A stretch of 64,000 nt of DNA from the NCBI RefSeq assembly GCF_900289115.1, contig NZ_LT985196.1, positions 1,994,751 to 2,058,750 on the forward strand. The letters run 5' to 3'. This document shows positions 18,837 to 28,502 of this stretch, in pieces. Source of the stretch: Janibacter massiliensis. GTDB lineage: Bacteria; Actinomycetota; Actinomycetes; Actinomycetales; Dermatophilaceae. The position numbers and the translations under genes were made by a program. The stretch's first letter is position 1. The number at the start of each line of letters is the position of its first letter. The notes beneath the pieces are model-generated. The model was given only the letters and a program-made list of their open reading frames with translations, had not been told where the DNA came from and did not search any database.

Positions 18837-19721
18837 ATGGAGAGTCTCGGCTCGATCCCCCACGCCATCGGCGACCTCGAGGTCCTCGGGGCCCTGCCGG
18901 AGAACGCCCCGGGCCGCCCGGTGCTCGTCGTGCCCGCCATGGGCGTCCCCTCCGGGTACTACGCGCCCTTCGTCGACGCCCTCGCCGCGGCGGGGTTGAC
19001 CACCGGGGTGGTCACCCTCCCCCAGGTGCCCCGCGGCCATCGCGGCCGGTACCCCGCGGGCGACGGGTACGCGGCGCTCGAGGAGCACGTCGTCGCGCCG
19101 GCGATCGACGTCGTGGGCACCCTCGGCGACGGCCGCGACCCGGTGCTCGTCGGCCACAGCCTCGGCGGGCACCTGTCCGCGGCGCTCCTGTCGCGTCACC
19201 CCGGGGCGGCGGCCGGACTCGTCCTCGTCGCCTCCGGCTCGCCGCACTGGCGGTCGTACGGGCGTCGAGCCGCGCCGATCCTCGTCCAGACCCAGCTCGC
19301 CGCAGCCATCAGCCAGGTCCTCGGGTACTGGCCCGGCGATCGCCTCGGGTTCGGGGGTCGGCAGACGCGGGCGACGATTGCGGACTGGGCGCGCATGGCA
19401 CGGCGCGGCGGTCTCGTCGCCGGGCTCGACCGTGCGCCGGGCCTCGCCCCGCTCGACCTGCCCGTCCTCGCGGTCGACGTCGAGGGCGACCGCTACACCC
19501 CACCGCCCAGCGTCGACGCCCTGCTGCGACTCATGCCCGGAGCCCGCGTCACCCGGCACCATCACGGCGAGGCGAGCGCACCGGGGCACACCCGCTGGGC
19601 GCGAGACCCCGAGGACCTGCCGCGCCGCATCGGGACCTGGATCCGCGCCGAGGTGGACGAGCGCGGCGGCGAGCGGGCGGGGGACGACGCCGCGCACCCG
19701 GACCTCGCGCTCGGGCGCTGA
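18837..19721 (+). CDS. Alpha/beta hydrolase
   Basis: A 294-residue alpha/beta-hydrolase fold protein. The nucleophile elbow is 'GHSLGGH' near residue 105, an oxyanion segment precedes it ('VVPAMGVPSGYY'), and a late 'VDVEGDRYTPP' plus 'HHHGEAS' supply candidate acid and His residues. The substrate is unknown; serine-esterase chemistry is the family norm. No signal peptide is visible, so it is probably cytoplasmic. Its stop lies one base from the convergent suhB-like stop with no hairpin between, so transcripts should overlap. Confidence 0.85.
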   Translation: MESLGSIPHAIGDLEVLGALPENAPGRPVLVVPAMGVPSGYYAPFVDALAAAGLTTGVVTLPQVPRGHRGRYPAGDGYAALEEHVVAPAIDVVGTLGDGRDPVLVGHSLGGHLSAALLSRHPGAAAGLVLVASGSPHWRSYGRRAAPILVQTQLAAAISQVLGYWPGDRLGFGGRQTRATIADWARMARRGGLVAGLDRAPGLAPLDLPVLAVDVEGDRYTPPPSVDALLRLMPGARVTRHHHGEASAPGHTRWARDPEDLPRRIGTWIRAEVDERGGERAGDDAAHPDLALGR

Positions 19722-19722
19722 G

Positions 19723-20628
19723 TCAGGACGGCAGGACCGGCGCCTCGTCCGGAGCCACCGTGGCGGCCGCCTCGGCGACCGCGGCGACGAGGGCGGGGTG
19801 GACCCCCGGGGCGGCGGCCAGGGTCATCGCGTTGCCGGGGGCGCCGCCCTGCGCGTCGTCGACGGCTCCCCCCGCCTCGGTGACGACGAGCCAGGCCGCG
19901 GCCATGTCCCACGGGTGCAGACCACGCTCCCAGTACGCATCGAGGCGCCCGGAGGCCACGTGGCACAGGTCGAGCGCGGCGCTGCCGAAGCGACGGATGT
20001 CGCGCACCTGCGGCAGGACGTGCGCGAGGACGGCCGCCTGCCACGCGCGACGGCGGGCGTCGTACCCGAATCCGGTCCCGACGAGGCTGGTCGACAGGTC
20101 GGTGGCGCCGCTCACCGAGATCGGGCGGCCGGGGCCGTCGGTCGGGTCGCCGGGACCCCACCGCCGGGCGCCACGGCCGAGAGCGGCCGCGAAGCGCTCG
20201 GGACCCAGCGGGTCGATGACGGCGCCCGCGACGGGCCGCCACGCCCCGCGGACGGTCGGGTCCCCGACGACCGCCGCCACGGAGACCGACCACGCGGGGA
20301 TGCCGTAGAGGTAGTTCACCGTGCCGTCGATGGGGTCGACGACCCACGTGACGCCGGTCGTCCCGGTGTGGCCGCCCTCCTCCTCGCCGTGGAAGCCGTC
20401 GTCGGGCCGCAGGCGGGCCAGCTCGGCACGCAGGTGGTCCTGGGAGCGCTGGTCCATCGCGGTGACGACGTCGACGGCGCTCGTCTTCGTCGACGCGACG
20501 ACGCGGTCCGCGGCGCTCGCGCCGGCCACGAGGTCGGCGGCGCCGGTCGCGACCTCGAGGGCGATCCCGGCGAGCGCGCTGACGTCGATGCCGGCCGGTA
20601 CGGGCGGGGCCTCGGGACCACCGCTCAC
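19723..20628 (-). CDS. suhB: Inositol-monophosphatase-family phosphatase (SuhB-like)
   Basis: A 301-residue Mg-dependent phosphatase of the IMPase family. Metal-binding motifs are clear: 'FHGEEEGG' (Glu ligands), 'WVVDPIDGTVNYLYG' (DPIDGT motif), and the C-terminal 'LHPWDMAAAWLVVTEAGG' (WDxAA motif). Likely substrates are inositol-1-phosphate or related sugar phosphates; in mycobacteria SuhB paralogues contribute to inositol for PI and mycothiol synthesis. GTG 20628 overlaps the ferrochelatase stop by four bases, so the two are co-translated. It corresponds by position to Rv2701c. Confidence 0.92.
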   Translation of the reverse strand: MSGGPEAPPVPAGIDVSALAGIALEVATGAADLVAGASAADRVVASTKTSAVDVVTAMDQRSQDHLRAELARLRPDDGFHGEEEGGHTGTTGVTWVVDPIDGTVNYLYGIPAWSVSVAAVVGDPTVRGAWRPVAGAVIDPLGPERFAAALGRGARRWGPGDPTDGPGRPISVSGATDLSTSLVGTGFGYDARRRAWQAAVLAHVLPQVRDIRRFGSAALDLCHVASGRLDAYWERGLHPWDMAAAWLVVTEAGGAVDDAQGGAPGNAMTLAAAPGVHPALVAAVAEAAATVAPDEAPVLPS

Positions 20629-21734
20629 CGGTCGGCCCCGCAGAGCGCCGGACGGTCCGCGCGGAGGTTCGGGCAGCACCCGGGGGCGCACACGTCGGGC
20701 CGGACGTCGGCCCCGGCGGGCCACACGAGCGGCCCCGCGTCCTCGCCGCGCGCGTGCGCGGCGCGCTCGAGGAGGAGGTCGACGAGCCCCTCGTGGAAGG
20801 CCGGGTGGGTGCCGACGGTCGGGACTCGGATCATCTCGACCCCGGCGTCCTGCGCGACCGCGGCCGCCTCGGTGTCGAGGTCGTAGACGACCTCCATGTG
20901 GTCGGAGACGAAACCGATGGGGTGGACGATCACGCAGCGCGTCCCGGCCGCCGCGAGCTGCGCGATGCGGTCGCCGACGTCCGGCTCGAGCCAGGGCTGG
21001 CTCGGTGGCCCGGACCGCGAGCAGAACGACAGCTCCCCCTCCACCTCGACCCCGAGCTCGGCGGAGATCCGCTCGTGGATCCCTGCGGCGACCTGCCGCT
21101 GCTGCGTCGTGTACAGGTGCCCGGGCCCGTCACCGGGCCCGGAGGTCTCGTCCATCGACAGCGGGATCGAGTGGGTGACGTGCAGGACGTGGACGTCCTG
21201 CGCGGGGTAGCGGGTGAGCGCGTCCCGGACCGCGGCGAGCACGAGCTGCGCCGCGGGCTCGCCGAAGGCCGGCGTGGGTCCGTACGGGCGCACCTTGTCG
21301 ACCTCGATCCCGAGCTCCGCGGGGAAGGCGTCGGCGAGGTTCTCGCGGTACTGGCGGCACGAGGACCAGCTCGACCACACGCTCGTGAGGAGCGCGAGGA
21401 CCCGGCGGGCCCCGCCGTCGGCCAGCTCGGCGGCGGCGTCAGCGAGGAAGGGCGAAGAGTTGCGGTTGCCCCAGGCGATCGGGACGTCGATCCCGCGGGC
21501 GTCGAGCCGCGCCCGGAGGTCGGCGATGAGGGCCCGGTTCGCGTCGTTGATGGGGCTGCGGCCGCCGAAGAGCGCGTAGTGCCGCCCGACCTCGACGAGT
21601 CGCTCGTCCGGGATCCCGCGCCCGGCGGTCACCCGCCGGAGGAACGGGAGCACCTCGTCGGGGCCCTCCGGCCCGCCGAAGGAGACGAGGAGGATCGCGT
21701 CGTAGGGCGCGAGGGCGTCGGGGCGTGCTTCCAC
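20625..21734 (-). CDS. cpfC: Coproporphyrin III ferrochelatase
   Basis: A 369-residue chelatase inserting iron into coproporphyrin III, the penultimate step of haem synthesis in actinobacteria (formerly called HemH). Family features include 'LLVSFGGPEGPDEV' at the N-terminus, the active-site His in 'HVLHVTHSIPLSM', and 'HPIGFVSDHMEVVYDLD' with the catalytic His-Glu region. The C-terminal 'CAPGCCPN' plus internal Cys in 'SSCRQYREN' are consistent with the [2Fe-2S] cluster reported for actinobacterial ferrochelatases. GTG 21734 is chosen because a TAGCGT -10 box ends seven bases upstream; GTG 21743, three codons longer, overlaps that box. Confidence 0.94.
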   Translation of the reverse strand: MEARPDALAPYDAILLVSFGGPEGPDEVLPFLRRVTAGRGIPDERLVEVGRHYALFGGRSPINDANRALIADLRARLDARGIDVPIAWGNRNSSPFLADAAAELADGGARRVLALLTSVWSSWSSCRQYRENLADAFPAELGIEVDKVRPYGPTPAFGEPAAQLVLAAVRDALTRYPAQDVHVLHVTHSIPLSMDETSGPGDGPGHLYTTQQRQVAAGIHERISAELGVEVEGELSFCSRSGPPSQPWLEPDVGDRIAQLAAAGTRCVIVHPIGFVSDHMEVVYDLDTEAAAVAQDAGVEMIRVPTVGTHPAFHEGLVDLLLERAAHARGEDAGPLVWPAGADVRPDVCAPGCCPNLRADRPALCGADR

Positions 21735-21741
21735 GGCATCC

Positions 21742-21747
21742 ACGCTA
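21742..21747 (-). promoter_or_regulatory. Leaderless -10 box for cpfC
   Basis: TAGCGT on the minus strand is seven bases before GTG 21734. The region to 21861 is the divergent promoter area shared with sepH. Confidence 0.6.
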
Positions 21748-21860
21748 CCGGCGGGCGCCCGACCGGCGTGGTGCCGCTGGTCGAAGCCGGTGCGGTGGCA
21801 TCGTCGATGCCGAAGCCCGGCGCCCGGACGCCGCGGCCCGACCGACGAAGGGACCTCGCG

Positions 21861-23117
21861 ATGCACGACCTGCGCCTCATCGGCGTGCACGAGGACGGCG
21901 AGCACCTGCTCCTCGCCGATCGTGACGGCGGCCGGTACCGCGTCCGGATCGACGACGCCCTGCGGGCCGCCACCCGGCGTGACCGCCCGCGGCTGGGCCA
22001 GCTGCAGATCGAGATCGACAACGGCGTCCGGCCGCGGGACATCCAGGCGATGATCCGGGCCGGCGCGAGCGCCCGAGAGGTCGCGGAGCGCACCGGGTGG
22101 AGCATCGAGCGGGTCGCGCGCTTCGAGGGTCCCGTCCTGGCGGAGCGCGAGCACGTGGCGAACCTCGCCCGTGACGTCGTCCTGCGGGTGCGCGGCGGGG
22201 ACGGCCGGGGCGAGGAGACGCTCGGCGGGCGGGTCGGGGAGCGGCTCGCGGCGCGGGGCGTCGCGGCGGACGGCGCGACGTGGGACGCGTACCGCGGCGA
22301 GGACGGCACCTGGAACGTCACCGTCGAGTTCGCCGCCGGAAGCCGGACCCGCGCAGCGCGCTGGCACGTCGACCCCGAGACCCGCACGGCGCTGCCCGTC
22401 GACGACGAGGCACGGTGGCTCACCGAGGACGACACCCCCGCCGGCCCGATCCCCGTGCCCCACCGGCTCGCCGGTCCGGACGAGGTGTTCGACGCCGAGG
22501 CCGAGCGCACCGACCGCCTGAAGCGTCACCCGGCGAGCCACGACTCGGAGAACGACCTCGCGAGCTCGGTGCGCAACCACTCCGGCGCCCGACGGCGGGC
22601 GCGCCGCTCGCGTGGGCAGGGTCCGGCGCGGCTCGTGTCCGTCGTCGACCCGCCCGCGGACGCCCTCCCCCTCGAACCGCTCGCGACCGAGCCGGCCGGT
22701 CCTCCTCCCGCTGCGCGCGGCACCCACCCGCACGACGAGGGCGGGGCCGCGCCCACCGAGACGGGGCCGACTCCGTCGACGCCCACCCCGCACGAGGGCG
22801 CGGTCGACGGTCCGAGCGACGACGACGCCGTCACCGAGGACGACCGTCGGGTGACCGAGGGCGCGCCGGACGACGGCCCGCAGGAGACGCCGGACGACCG
22901 GGGGGACGCCGCCGAGGAACCCGCCGAGGACGCGGCCGACCCGGTGGAGGAGCTCGACGACGCCCCCGACGCCCCCGCCGAGGACGAGGACGGGAACGAG
23001 AACGGGTCGCGCGGGCGGAAGGACGCCCCCGCCGCGGCGGAGACGGGCCGCAAGCGTCGTCCGTCCGTCCCCAGCTGGGACGACGTCATGTTCGGAGCAG
23101 GCCGCCCCCGCCGCTGA
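21861..23117 (+). CDS. sepH: Septation protein SepH (DUF3071)
   Basis: A 418-residue cell-division protein. In Streptomyces and mycobacteria SepH binds FtsZ and stimulates its assembly. The conserved N-terminal DUF3071 domain (about 1-170) includes the helix-turn-helix-like 'SAREVAERTGWSIERVARFEGPV'. The remainder is a long acidic, Pro-rich disordered linker (about 240-400) ending in the conserved 'PSWDDVMFG' tail. ATG 21861 follows GAAGGGA. It is divergent from cpfC and convergent with tdk. The acidic linker is biased in composition like that of other SepH proteins. Confidence 0.93.
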   Translation: MHDLRLIGVHEDGEHLLLADRDGGRYRVRIDDALRAATRRDRPRLGQLQIEIDNGVRPRDIQAMIRAGASAREVAERTGWSIERVARFEGPVLAEREHVANLARDVVLRVRGGDGRGEETLGGRVGERLAARGVAADGATWDAYRGEDGTWNVTVEFAAGSRTRAARWHVDPETRTALPVDDEARWLTEDDTPAGPIPVPHRLAGPDEVFDAEAERTDRLKRHPASHDSENDLASSVRNHSGARRRARRSRGQGPARLVSVVDPPADALPLEPLATEPAGPPPAARGTHPHDEGGAAPTETGPTPSTPTPHEGAVDGPSDDDAVTEDDRRVTEGAPDDGPQETPDDRGDAAEEPAEDAADPVEELDDAPDAPAEDEDGNENGSRGRKDAPAAAETGRKRRPSVPSWDDVMFGAGRPRR

Positions 23118-23183
23118 CGAGCCCCTCCGGGCCACGGGGAGGACGCCGGGTCCGTCACGCGGGCGGCCGCCGGCGAGAGGACG

Positions 23184-23879
23184 TCAGCAGCGCGGCGGGA
23201 CCGGGCAGGCGACGAGGTCGAACGGCAGCGTCTCCGCCGACGGCGCGGCCGCCCGGGCCGCGCCCGAGGTCATCCGGCGCATGAAGTGGCGGCGGCAGAG
23301 GACCTCGTACTCGACGGTCGAGCTCGACCCGCCCGGCCCGTCGGCCTCCGAGGCGGTGTCGCCGACGACGACCTGCTCCCCCTCGAGGGTCATCACCCCG
23401 TCGACGACGCGGGCGTTGTGCGTCCCGCGGCGACCGCACCAGCACAGGGCCTCCACCTGCAGCACCTGCACCCGGTCGGCGAGCTCGATGAGCCGCTGCG
23501 ACCCCGGGAACAGCCGGGCGCGGAAGTCGGCCGTGATCCCGAAGGCGAACACGTCGATGTCGAGGTCGTCGACGATCTGCGCGAGCTGCTCGACCTGGGC
23601 GGGCGTGTAGAACTGCACCTCGTCGCACAGGAGGTAGTCGATGCGGTCGCCGGCCGTCAGCTGATCGACGACCGTGTCCCACAGGTCGAGGTCCTCCGGG
23701 ACCTCGTTCGCGGCCGTCGACAGGCCCAGGCGCGAGGACAGCACGTGGTCACCGGCCCGGTCGAGCCGCGTGAAGATGAGGCCGCGACGTCCGCGTGCGC
23801 GGTGGTTGTGATCGATCTGCAGGGCGAGGGTCGACTTCCCGCAGTCCATGGTCCCGGACCAGAAGACGAGCTCAGCCAT
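23184..23879 (-). CDS. tdk: Thymidine kinase (type II)
   Basis: A 231-residue thymidine-salvage kinase. The P-loop is 'GTMDCGKST' at residues 9-17, the Walker B-like 'CDEVQFY' lies near residue 86, and the base-binding 'FAFGITADFRARLF' follows. Zinc-ribbon cysteines are seen in 'CWCGRRGTHNAR' and 'CRRHF'. The C-terminal 25 residues beyond the ribbon are Ala/Pro-rich. The gene lies last in the operon that begins with the acetyltransferase/acyl-CoA ligase, 18 bases after the phosphodiesterase. Confidence 0.95.
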   Translation of the reverse strand: MAELVFWSGTMDCGKSTLALQIDHNHRARGRRGLIFTRLDRAGDHVLSSRLGLSTAANEVPEDLDLWDTVVDQLTAGDRIDYLLCDEVQFYTPAQVEQLAQIVDDLDIDVFAFGITADFRARLFPGSQRLIELADRVQVLQVEALCWCGRRGTHNARVVDGVMTLEGEQVVVGDTASEADGPGGSSSTVEYEVLCRRHFMRRMTSGAARAAAPSAETLPFDLVACPVPPRC

Positions 23880-23897
23880 GGCCGCACGCTCCCCCGG

Positions 23898-25013
23898 TCA
23901 CGCCGTCACCGTCAACCACGGCACGGCGACCTCGTCGTCGGTGAGGGACCCGTGGACCCCGCGCAGCGCGACGAGCTGCGGCCGCTGGCGCCGGGAGTCG
24001 ACGACCGACAGCCCGGGGCCCATCGCGACGACGACGTCACCGATCCGCGCGGCCACCTCCGGCCGGACATCACCGAACCACCGCTCCGCGACGGCCTCGG
24101 CCCGCGTGCGGACCGCGGCACCCGCGCCGAACCTGCCCCGCCAGGCCGCGACGACGTCGTCGAGCGCCCCGGGGCGGACGTGGAGCTGGAGCGACCTCGG
24201 CTCACCCGCGACGAGGCGGACGCCGGCCTCGAGGTCGGGCGCGTCGGCGAGCTCGAGGCGACCGGAGTCGGGGACGTCGACCATCCCGTGGTCGGCGGTG
24301 ACGTGCAGGCTCGTGCCCGGCGGGAGGCACCGGGCCAGGCGAGCGAGCTCGCCGTCGACCGCCGTCAGCTCGTCGCCCCACTGCCAGGACCCGCACCCGT
24401 GCACGTGGCCGACCTTGTCGAGGTCGCCCCAGTAGAGGTAGACGAGCGAGCGCGGCTGCTCCCGGACCGTCCGCACGGCGGCGTCGACCCGGTCGGCGAG
24501 CGAGCCCGCGGCGACGAACCGCCCACCGCGCAGGGCCGCCTCCGTCAGGCCGGAGCCGTCGAAGAACCCCGGGCCGATCCGCGTCACCGCCACCCCGTCC
24601 GCCACGGCCCGCTCGAAGACCGTCGGGTGCGGCTGCCAGCGGCGCGGCGCGGGCCCGTGCTCCCACGAGAGCTCGTTGAAGACGCGGTCGGTGGCCGGGT
24701 CGAGCACCTCGTACCCGACGAGCCCGTGGGCACCCGGCGCCAGTCCGGTGCCGAAGGAGCCCATGGACGTCGCGGTCGTCGTCGGGAACCCGCAGTCGAC
24801 GACCGACCCCGCCGGCAGGAGGGACCGCAGGAAGGGCGCGTGCCCCCCGCGCCGCTCGAGCAGGCGCGCCCCGAGCCCGTCGACGAGGACGACGACGGCG
24901 GAGCGAACCCGTGGCCCCTCGCCGTCCCCGAGCAGGTCGGCGAGGACCCGGGGCAGCACCGCGGGCAGGGACGCCTGGCCGTACCGCGGGACGACGGGGA
25001 CGAAACCGGTCAC
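23898..25013 (-). CDS. Alkaline-phosphatase-superfamily nucleotide pyrophosphatase/phosphodiesterase
   Basis: A 371-residue type I phosphodiesterase/nucleotide pyrophosphatase. Visible metal-site motifs are 'VVLVDGLGARLL' (first Asp), 'FPTTTATSMGSFGTG' (Thr nucleophile), 'WGDLDKVGHVHG' (Asp/His ligands) and 'VTADHGMVDVPD' (Asp-His ligands). No signal peptide or anchor is apparent, so it is likely cytoplasmic. GTG 25013 overlaps the DUF5998 stop by four bases. Its substrate is not known from sequence. Confidence 0.9.
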   Translation of the reverse strand: MTGFVPVVPRYGQASLPAVLPRVLADLLGDGEGPRVRSAVVVLVDGLGARLLERRGGHAPFLRSLLPAGSVVDCGFPTTTATSMGSFGTGLAPGAHGLVGYEVLDPATDRVFNELSWEHGPAPRRWQPHPTVFERAVADGVAVTRIGPGFFDGSGLTEAALRGGRFVAAGSLADRVDAAVRTVREQPRSLVYLYWGDLDKVGHVHGCGSWQWGDELTAVDGELARLARCLPPGTSLHVTADHGMVDVPDSGRLELADAPDLEAGVRLVAGEPRSLQLHVRPGALDDVVAAWRGRFGAGAAVRTRAEAVAERWFGDVRPEVAARIGDVVVAMGPGLSVVDSRRQRPQLVALRGVHGSLTDDEVAVPWLTVTA

Positions 25014-25609
25014 GCGCCGACGACGGTCGAGAGGGTCCGGGCGAACTCCATCGCGTCGGCGAGCGCGTCGGGGCCGTCGGCCTCCGCACTGATCCGCAGC
25101 GCGATGTCGTCGGCGGACACGGTCCCCTCGTAGCCGTGGTCGGCCTCGCAGCCCGGGTCGCCGCACGTCGCGGGCATGACGTCGACCCGGTTGACCGCAC
25201 CCCACCCGATCGTCAACGTCACCTCCCGACCGAGCTGGCCGGGGACGTAGCTGGCCGGGTCCGGGACGACGTGCGTGAGCATGACCGCCCGCAGCGCCGA
25301 GCGGGGCACCGACTCCGTCGTCGCGGTCGCGACCTCCGACGTCGGCCCGGCCCCCTCGGCGTGGTCGTCCGCGTGCGCGACGACCAGGCGGGTCCCGGTG
25401 AGGACGAGGACGGTGACGTGCCGGCGCACGTCACCCCGGTCGAAGGTCGTCTCGAGGTGGACCAGGTGCCCCTCGACCCGGTCCCGCCCGAGAGCGGCGC
25501 GCACGACGTCGGCGACGAGCTCGGGGTAGTAGCCCGCGCGTTCGATGGCCGCGACGAGACCCTCGGGAAGCGGGACGGCGGACAGGTCGCTCACGGGCTC
25601 GGGACGCAC
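25010..25609 (-). CDS. DUF5998 family protein
   Basis: A 199-residue conserved actinobacterial protein of unknown function. It begins with a helical 'LPEGLVAAIERAGYYPELVADVVRAALG' segment and has a central beta-rich domain ('RHVTVLVLTGTRLVVAHADDH'). Two Cys in 'ATCGDPGCEADHGYEG' near residue 155 could bind metal. It sits 16 bases after the acetyltransferase/acyl-CoA ligase and overlaps the phosphodiesterase, a conserved pair in actinobacteria. Confidence 0.85.
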   Translation of the reverse strand: MRPEPVSDLSAVPLPEGLVAAIERAGYYPELVADVVRAALGRDRVEGHLVHLETTFDRGDVRRHVTVLVLTGTRLVVAHADDHAEGAGPTSEVATATTESVPRSALRAVMLTHVVPDPASYVPGQLGREVTLTIGWGAVNRVDVMPATCGDPGCEADHGYEGTVSADDIALRISAEADGPDALADAMEFARTLSTVVGA

Positions 25610-25625
25610 CGGTCCATCGTGCCAC

Positions 25626-28349
25626 TCAGGTGAGCGTGCGGCGGCCGGGGTCGGTGCGGCGCTCGACGGCGGCGAGCACGGCGGTGGCGCCGAGCACCTC
25701 GCAGCCGCGGGCGTGGGCGACCAGCGGGTTGAGCGTCACCGACGCGAGCTCGGGCAGGTCGTCGGACATCTGCGAGACGCGGGCCACGACGTCGGCGACC
25801 GCCTCGAGGTCGACCGGTTCCGTCCCCCGGTGCCCCTGGAGCAACGGCGCCGCCTTGATCGAGGTGATGAGCTCGCGGACGTCGACGTCGGTCATCGGCG
25901 GGATGCGGTAGGCGATGTCGCCCAGCAGCTCCGTCGCGGGCCCGGCGAGGCCGAAGCTGACGACGGGCCCGAACAGCGGGTCCTCGTCGCCGGTGAGGAC
26001 GCAGGCCACCCCGGCCGGCGCCATCCGCTGGACGACGAAGTGGTTCGCGTCGATCGGGGCGAGCCGCGCGTCGAGGGTCGTGAAGGCCCGGCGCACGTCC
26101 TCGGGGGTGTCGAGGTCGACCCGGATGCCCTCGAGGACGGAGTGCCCGCGCACGAGCGGCGAGAGCGACTTGACGACGACCGGGTAGCCGAGCTCGTCGG
26201 CGACGGCGACCGCCTCGTCGGCGCTTCCGGCCTCCCGCACGGGCCACAGCGAGATCCCGTACGCAGCCAGCAGCTCGCCCGTCTCGTCGACCGTGAGGAC
26301 GCGGCCCTCCGGGTCGTCCCCGAGCACCCGCTCGACGACCGCCCGCGCCGCGGCTCGGTCGACGTCGTGGACGACCACCGGTGTGCCCTTGTCCTTCTCC
26401 CGCCACAGCCCGTAGCCGACCGCCGCCGAGAGCGCCCGGACCGCGTCCTCGGTCATGGGATAGAGCGGGATCGCCTCCCGGGGGCTGGCGGAGTCCTCGG
26501 CCGGACGCTCGGTGAGCAGGTCGGTGGACCGCATCCCCGGGACGGCACCGGTCTCGCTCGCGTCGCGCCCCGGGTCGACGCCGCGCAGCCCGAGGAGGGT
26601 CGCGACGAACGTCTTGTCGGTCGTGGCCGCCGTCTGGCGGACCGCGTCGAGGACCTCCTCATCGAGGGCCCCGATCGGCGGGATGAAGCACGCGACGATG
26701 CAGTCGACCGACTCGTCCGCGACCGCTGCGGCCAGCGCGTCACGGAAGGCCGCCGCGGATGCCACGGTCGACAGCGAGACCGGACCGTGCACCACCTGCA
26801 GCCCCCAGCTGACGCAGGCGTCGGCCGTGAGGGCGCCGAGCTGGGAGGAGTTGCCGACGACCGCGACCCTCGGCCCCCGCGGCAGCGGCTGGTGCACGAC
26901 GAGCTGGGCGACGTCGAGCATCTGGTGGACGTTCTCGACGCGGATGACGCCGGCCTGCCGGAGCATCGAGGCGAACGCCGCCGGGCGCGCCTTCGTCGGA
27001 CGGACCCGGTGCCCGGGCGGGGCGCCGAAGCTCGACACGCCCGACCGCACGACGATGACGGGCTTCGTCACCGCGAGGTTGCGCGCGATGCGGGAGAACT
27101 TGCGCGGGTTGCCCATCGACTCCAGGTAGAGACCGACCGCGCTCGTCGCGTCGTCGTCGATCCAGTACTGCATGACGTCGTTGCCGGACACGTCGACACG
27201 GTTGCCCGCCGAGGCGAACACCGAGATGCCCAGGTTGCGTGACGCCGCGGAGGCCAGCACCGCGACGCCGAGCGCACCGCTCTGGGAGAAGAGACCGAAG
27301 TGACCGGCCGGGGGCAGCTGGGGCGCGAGCGTCGCGTTGAGGCGCACGCCCGGGTCGGTGTTCGCGACCCCGAAGGAGTTCGGACCGACGACCCGCATCC
27401 CGTGCTCCCGGGCGGTCCGCAGGAGCCGGTCCTGCAGTCGCCGCCCCTCCTCCCCCGCCTCCGCGAACCCGGAGGAGATGACGAGCAGCGAGCGCACGCC
27501 GGTCCGCGCCGCCTCCTCGACGACGTCGAGCACGGCGGGTGCGGGGACCGCGACGACGGCGAGGTCGACCGGCTCGTCGATGTCGGACAGCCGGGCGACC
27601 GCCTCGATCCCGGCGATCGTCCCCCCGCTGGGGTTGACGGCGTGCACCGTGCCGGTGAAGCCGGAGTCGACGATGTGCGCCAGGAGGGAGTACCCGATGG
27701 TGCCGGGGGCGCGGCTGGCGCCGACGACCGCGACGGACGCCGGGTGCAGCAGCGACTGGATGCTCGCCACCTCTGCCCGGTGCTCCCGCGCCAGCCGCAC
27801 CGACTGGCTCTGCTCCGTCGGTTCGATGTCGAAGTGGACCATGACGACGCCGTCCTCGAAGCGCCGCGACACCTCGTACCCGGCGTCGGAGAACACCCCG
27901 AGCATCTTCCGGTTCTGCGGGAGAACCTCGGCCTCGAACCGGGTGATCCCGTGCTCCTGGGCGATCGCGGCGAGGTGCTCGAGCATGACCGACCCGATGC
28001 CCTTGCCGTGGTGGTGGTCGCTGACGTTGAACGCGACCTCGGCGCTGCTCGGGCTGACCCGGTCGTACCGTCCGATGCCGACGATCTCGTCGTGCACGAG
28101 GGCGACGAGGGCCATCCGGTCGACGTAGTCGACGTGGGTGAAGCGGTGGATGTCCTTGGCGCTCAGCTCACGGAGGGGGGCGAAGAAGCGGAGGTAGATC
28201 GACTCCTCCGACTGCTGGGCGTGGAAGGCGCGGATGAGGTCGCCGTCCGACGGCACGATCGGGCGCACGCGCGAGACGGAGCCGTCCCGCAGGACGACGT
28301 CCGCCTCGGCACCCGCCGGGTAGCCCGGGGGCAGCTCTGGGTCGGCCAT
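25626..28349 (-). CDS. Bifunctional GNAT protein acetyltransferase / NDP-forming acyl-CoA ligase
   Basis: A 907-residue fusion with an N-terminal GNAT domain (about 20-175, '[20 protein letters not shown]' as the acetyl-CoA loop). It is followed by a CoA-binding/succinyl-CoA-ligase-like region (about 190-660, with '[14 protein letters not shown]') and a C-terminal ATP-grasp domain (about 690-900, with '[12 protein letters not shown]'). Enzymes of this architecture (Pat/Pka family) acetylate lysines of acyl-CoA synthetases. Whether the ligase half is active is unclear: the catalytic His of ADP-forming synthetases is not obvious to me. ATG 28349 is divergent from parC. The acyl-CoA synthetase FadD15 at 50541 is a plausible client, by inference only. 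Confidence 0.9.
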   Translation of the reverse strand: MADPELPPGYPAGAEADVVLRDGSVSRVRPIVPSDGDLIRAFHAQQSEESIYLRFFAPLRELSAKDIHRFTHVDYVDRMALVALVHDEIVGIGRYDRVSPSSAEVAFNVSDHHHGKGIGSVMLEHLAAIAQEHGITRFEAEVLPQNRKMLGVFSDAGYEVSRRFEDGVVMVHFDIEPTEQSQSVRLAREHRAEVASIQSLLHPASVAVVGASRAPGTIGYSLLAHIVDSGFTGTVHAVNPSGGTIAGIEAVARLSDIDEPVDLAVVAVPAPAVLDVVEEAARTGVRSLLVISSGFAEAGEEGRRLQDRLLRTAREHGMRVVGPNSFGVANTDPGVRLNATLAPQLPPAGHFGLFSQSGALGVAVLASAASRNLGISVFASAGNRVDVSGNDVMQYWIDDDATSAVGLYLESMGNPRKFSRIARNLAVTKPVIVVRSGVSSFGAPPGHRVRPTKARPAAFASMLRQAGVIRVENVHQMLDVAQLVVHQPLPRGPRVAVVGNSSQLGALTADACVSWGLQVVHGPVSLSTVASAAAFRDALAAAVADESVDCIVACFIPPIGALDEEVLDAVRQTAATTDKTFVATLLGLRGVDPGRDASETGAVPGMRSTDLLTERPAEDSASPREAIPLYPMTEDAVRALSAAVGYGLWREKDKGTPVVVHDVDRAAARAVVERVLGDDPEGRVLTVDETGELLAAYGISLWPVREAGSADEAVAVADELGYPVVVKSLSPLVRGHSVLEGIRVDLDTPEDVRRAFTTLDARLAPIDANHFVVQRMAPAGVACVLTGDEDPLFGPVVSFGLAGPATELLGDIAYRIPPMTDVDVRELITSIKAAPLLQGHRGTEPVDLEAVADVVARVSQMSDDLPELASVTLNPLVAHARGCEVLGATAVLAAVERRTDPGRRTLT

Positions 28350-28502
28350 GCCCCTCAGGATGGCAGACGCGTGGCGGGCCCACGGGGCACGCGTCCCTCC
28401 CCGCCCGACCCGGACGGCCGACCGGCGCGCCGCCGGTCCGCCGAGCGCGGGCTGGGCGAGGATGGGCCGGTCCCCGTCCCCGCCGCAGGAGCCGCCCCAC
28501 CG

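Noticed and set aside
25626-28349. A fused toxin or secondary-metabolite synthetase
   Set aside because: Domain order (GNAT, CoA-binding, ATP-grasp) matches the known Pat-type protein acetyltransferase/ligase family.
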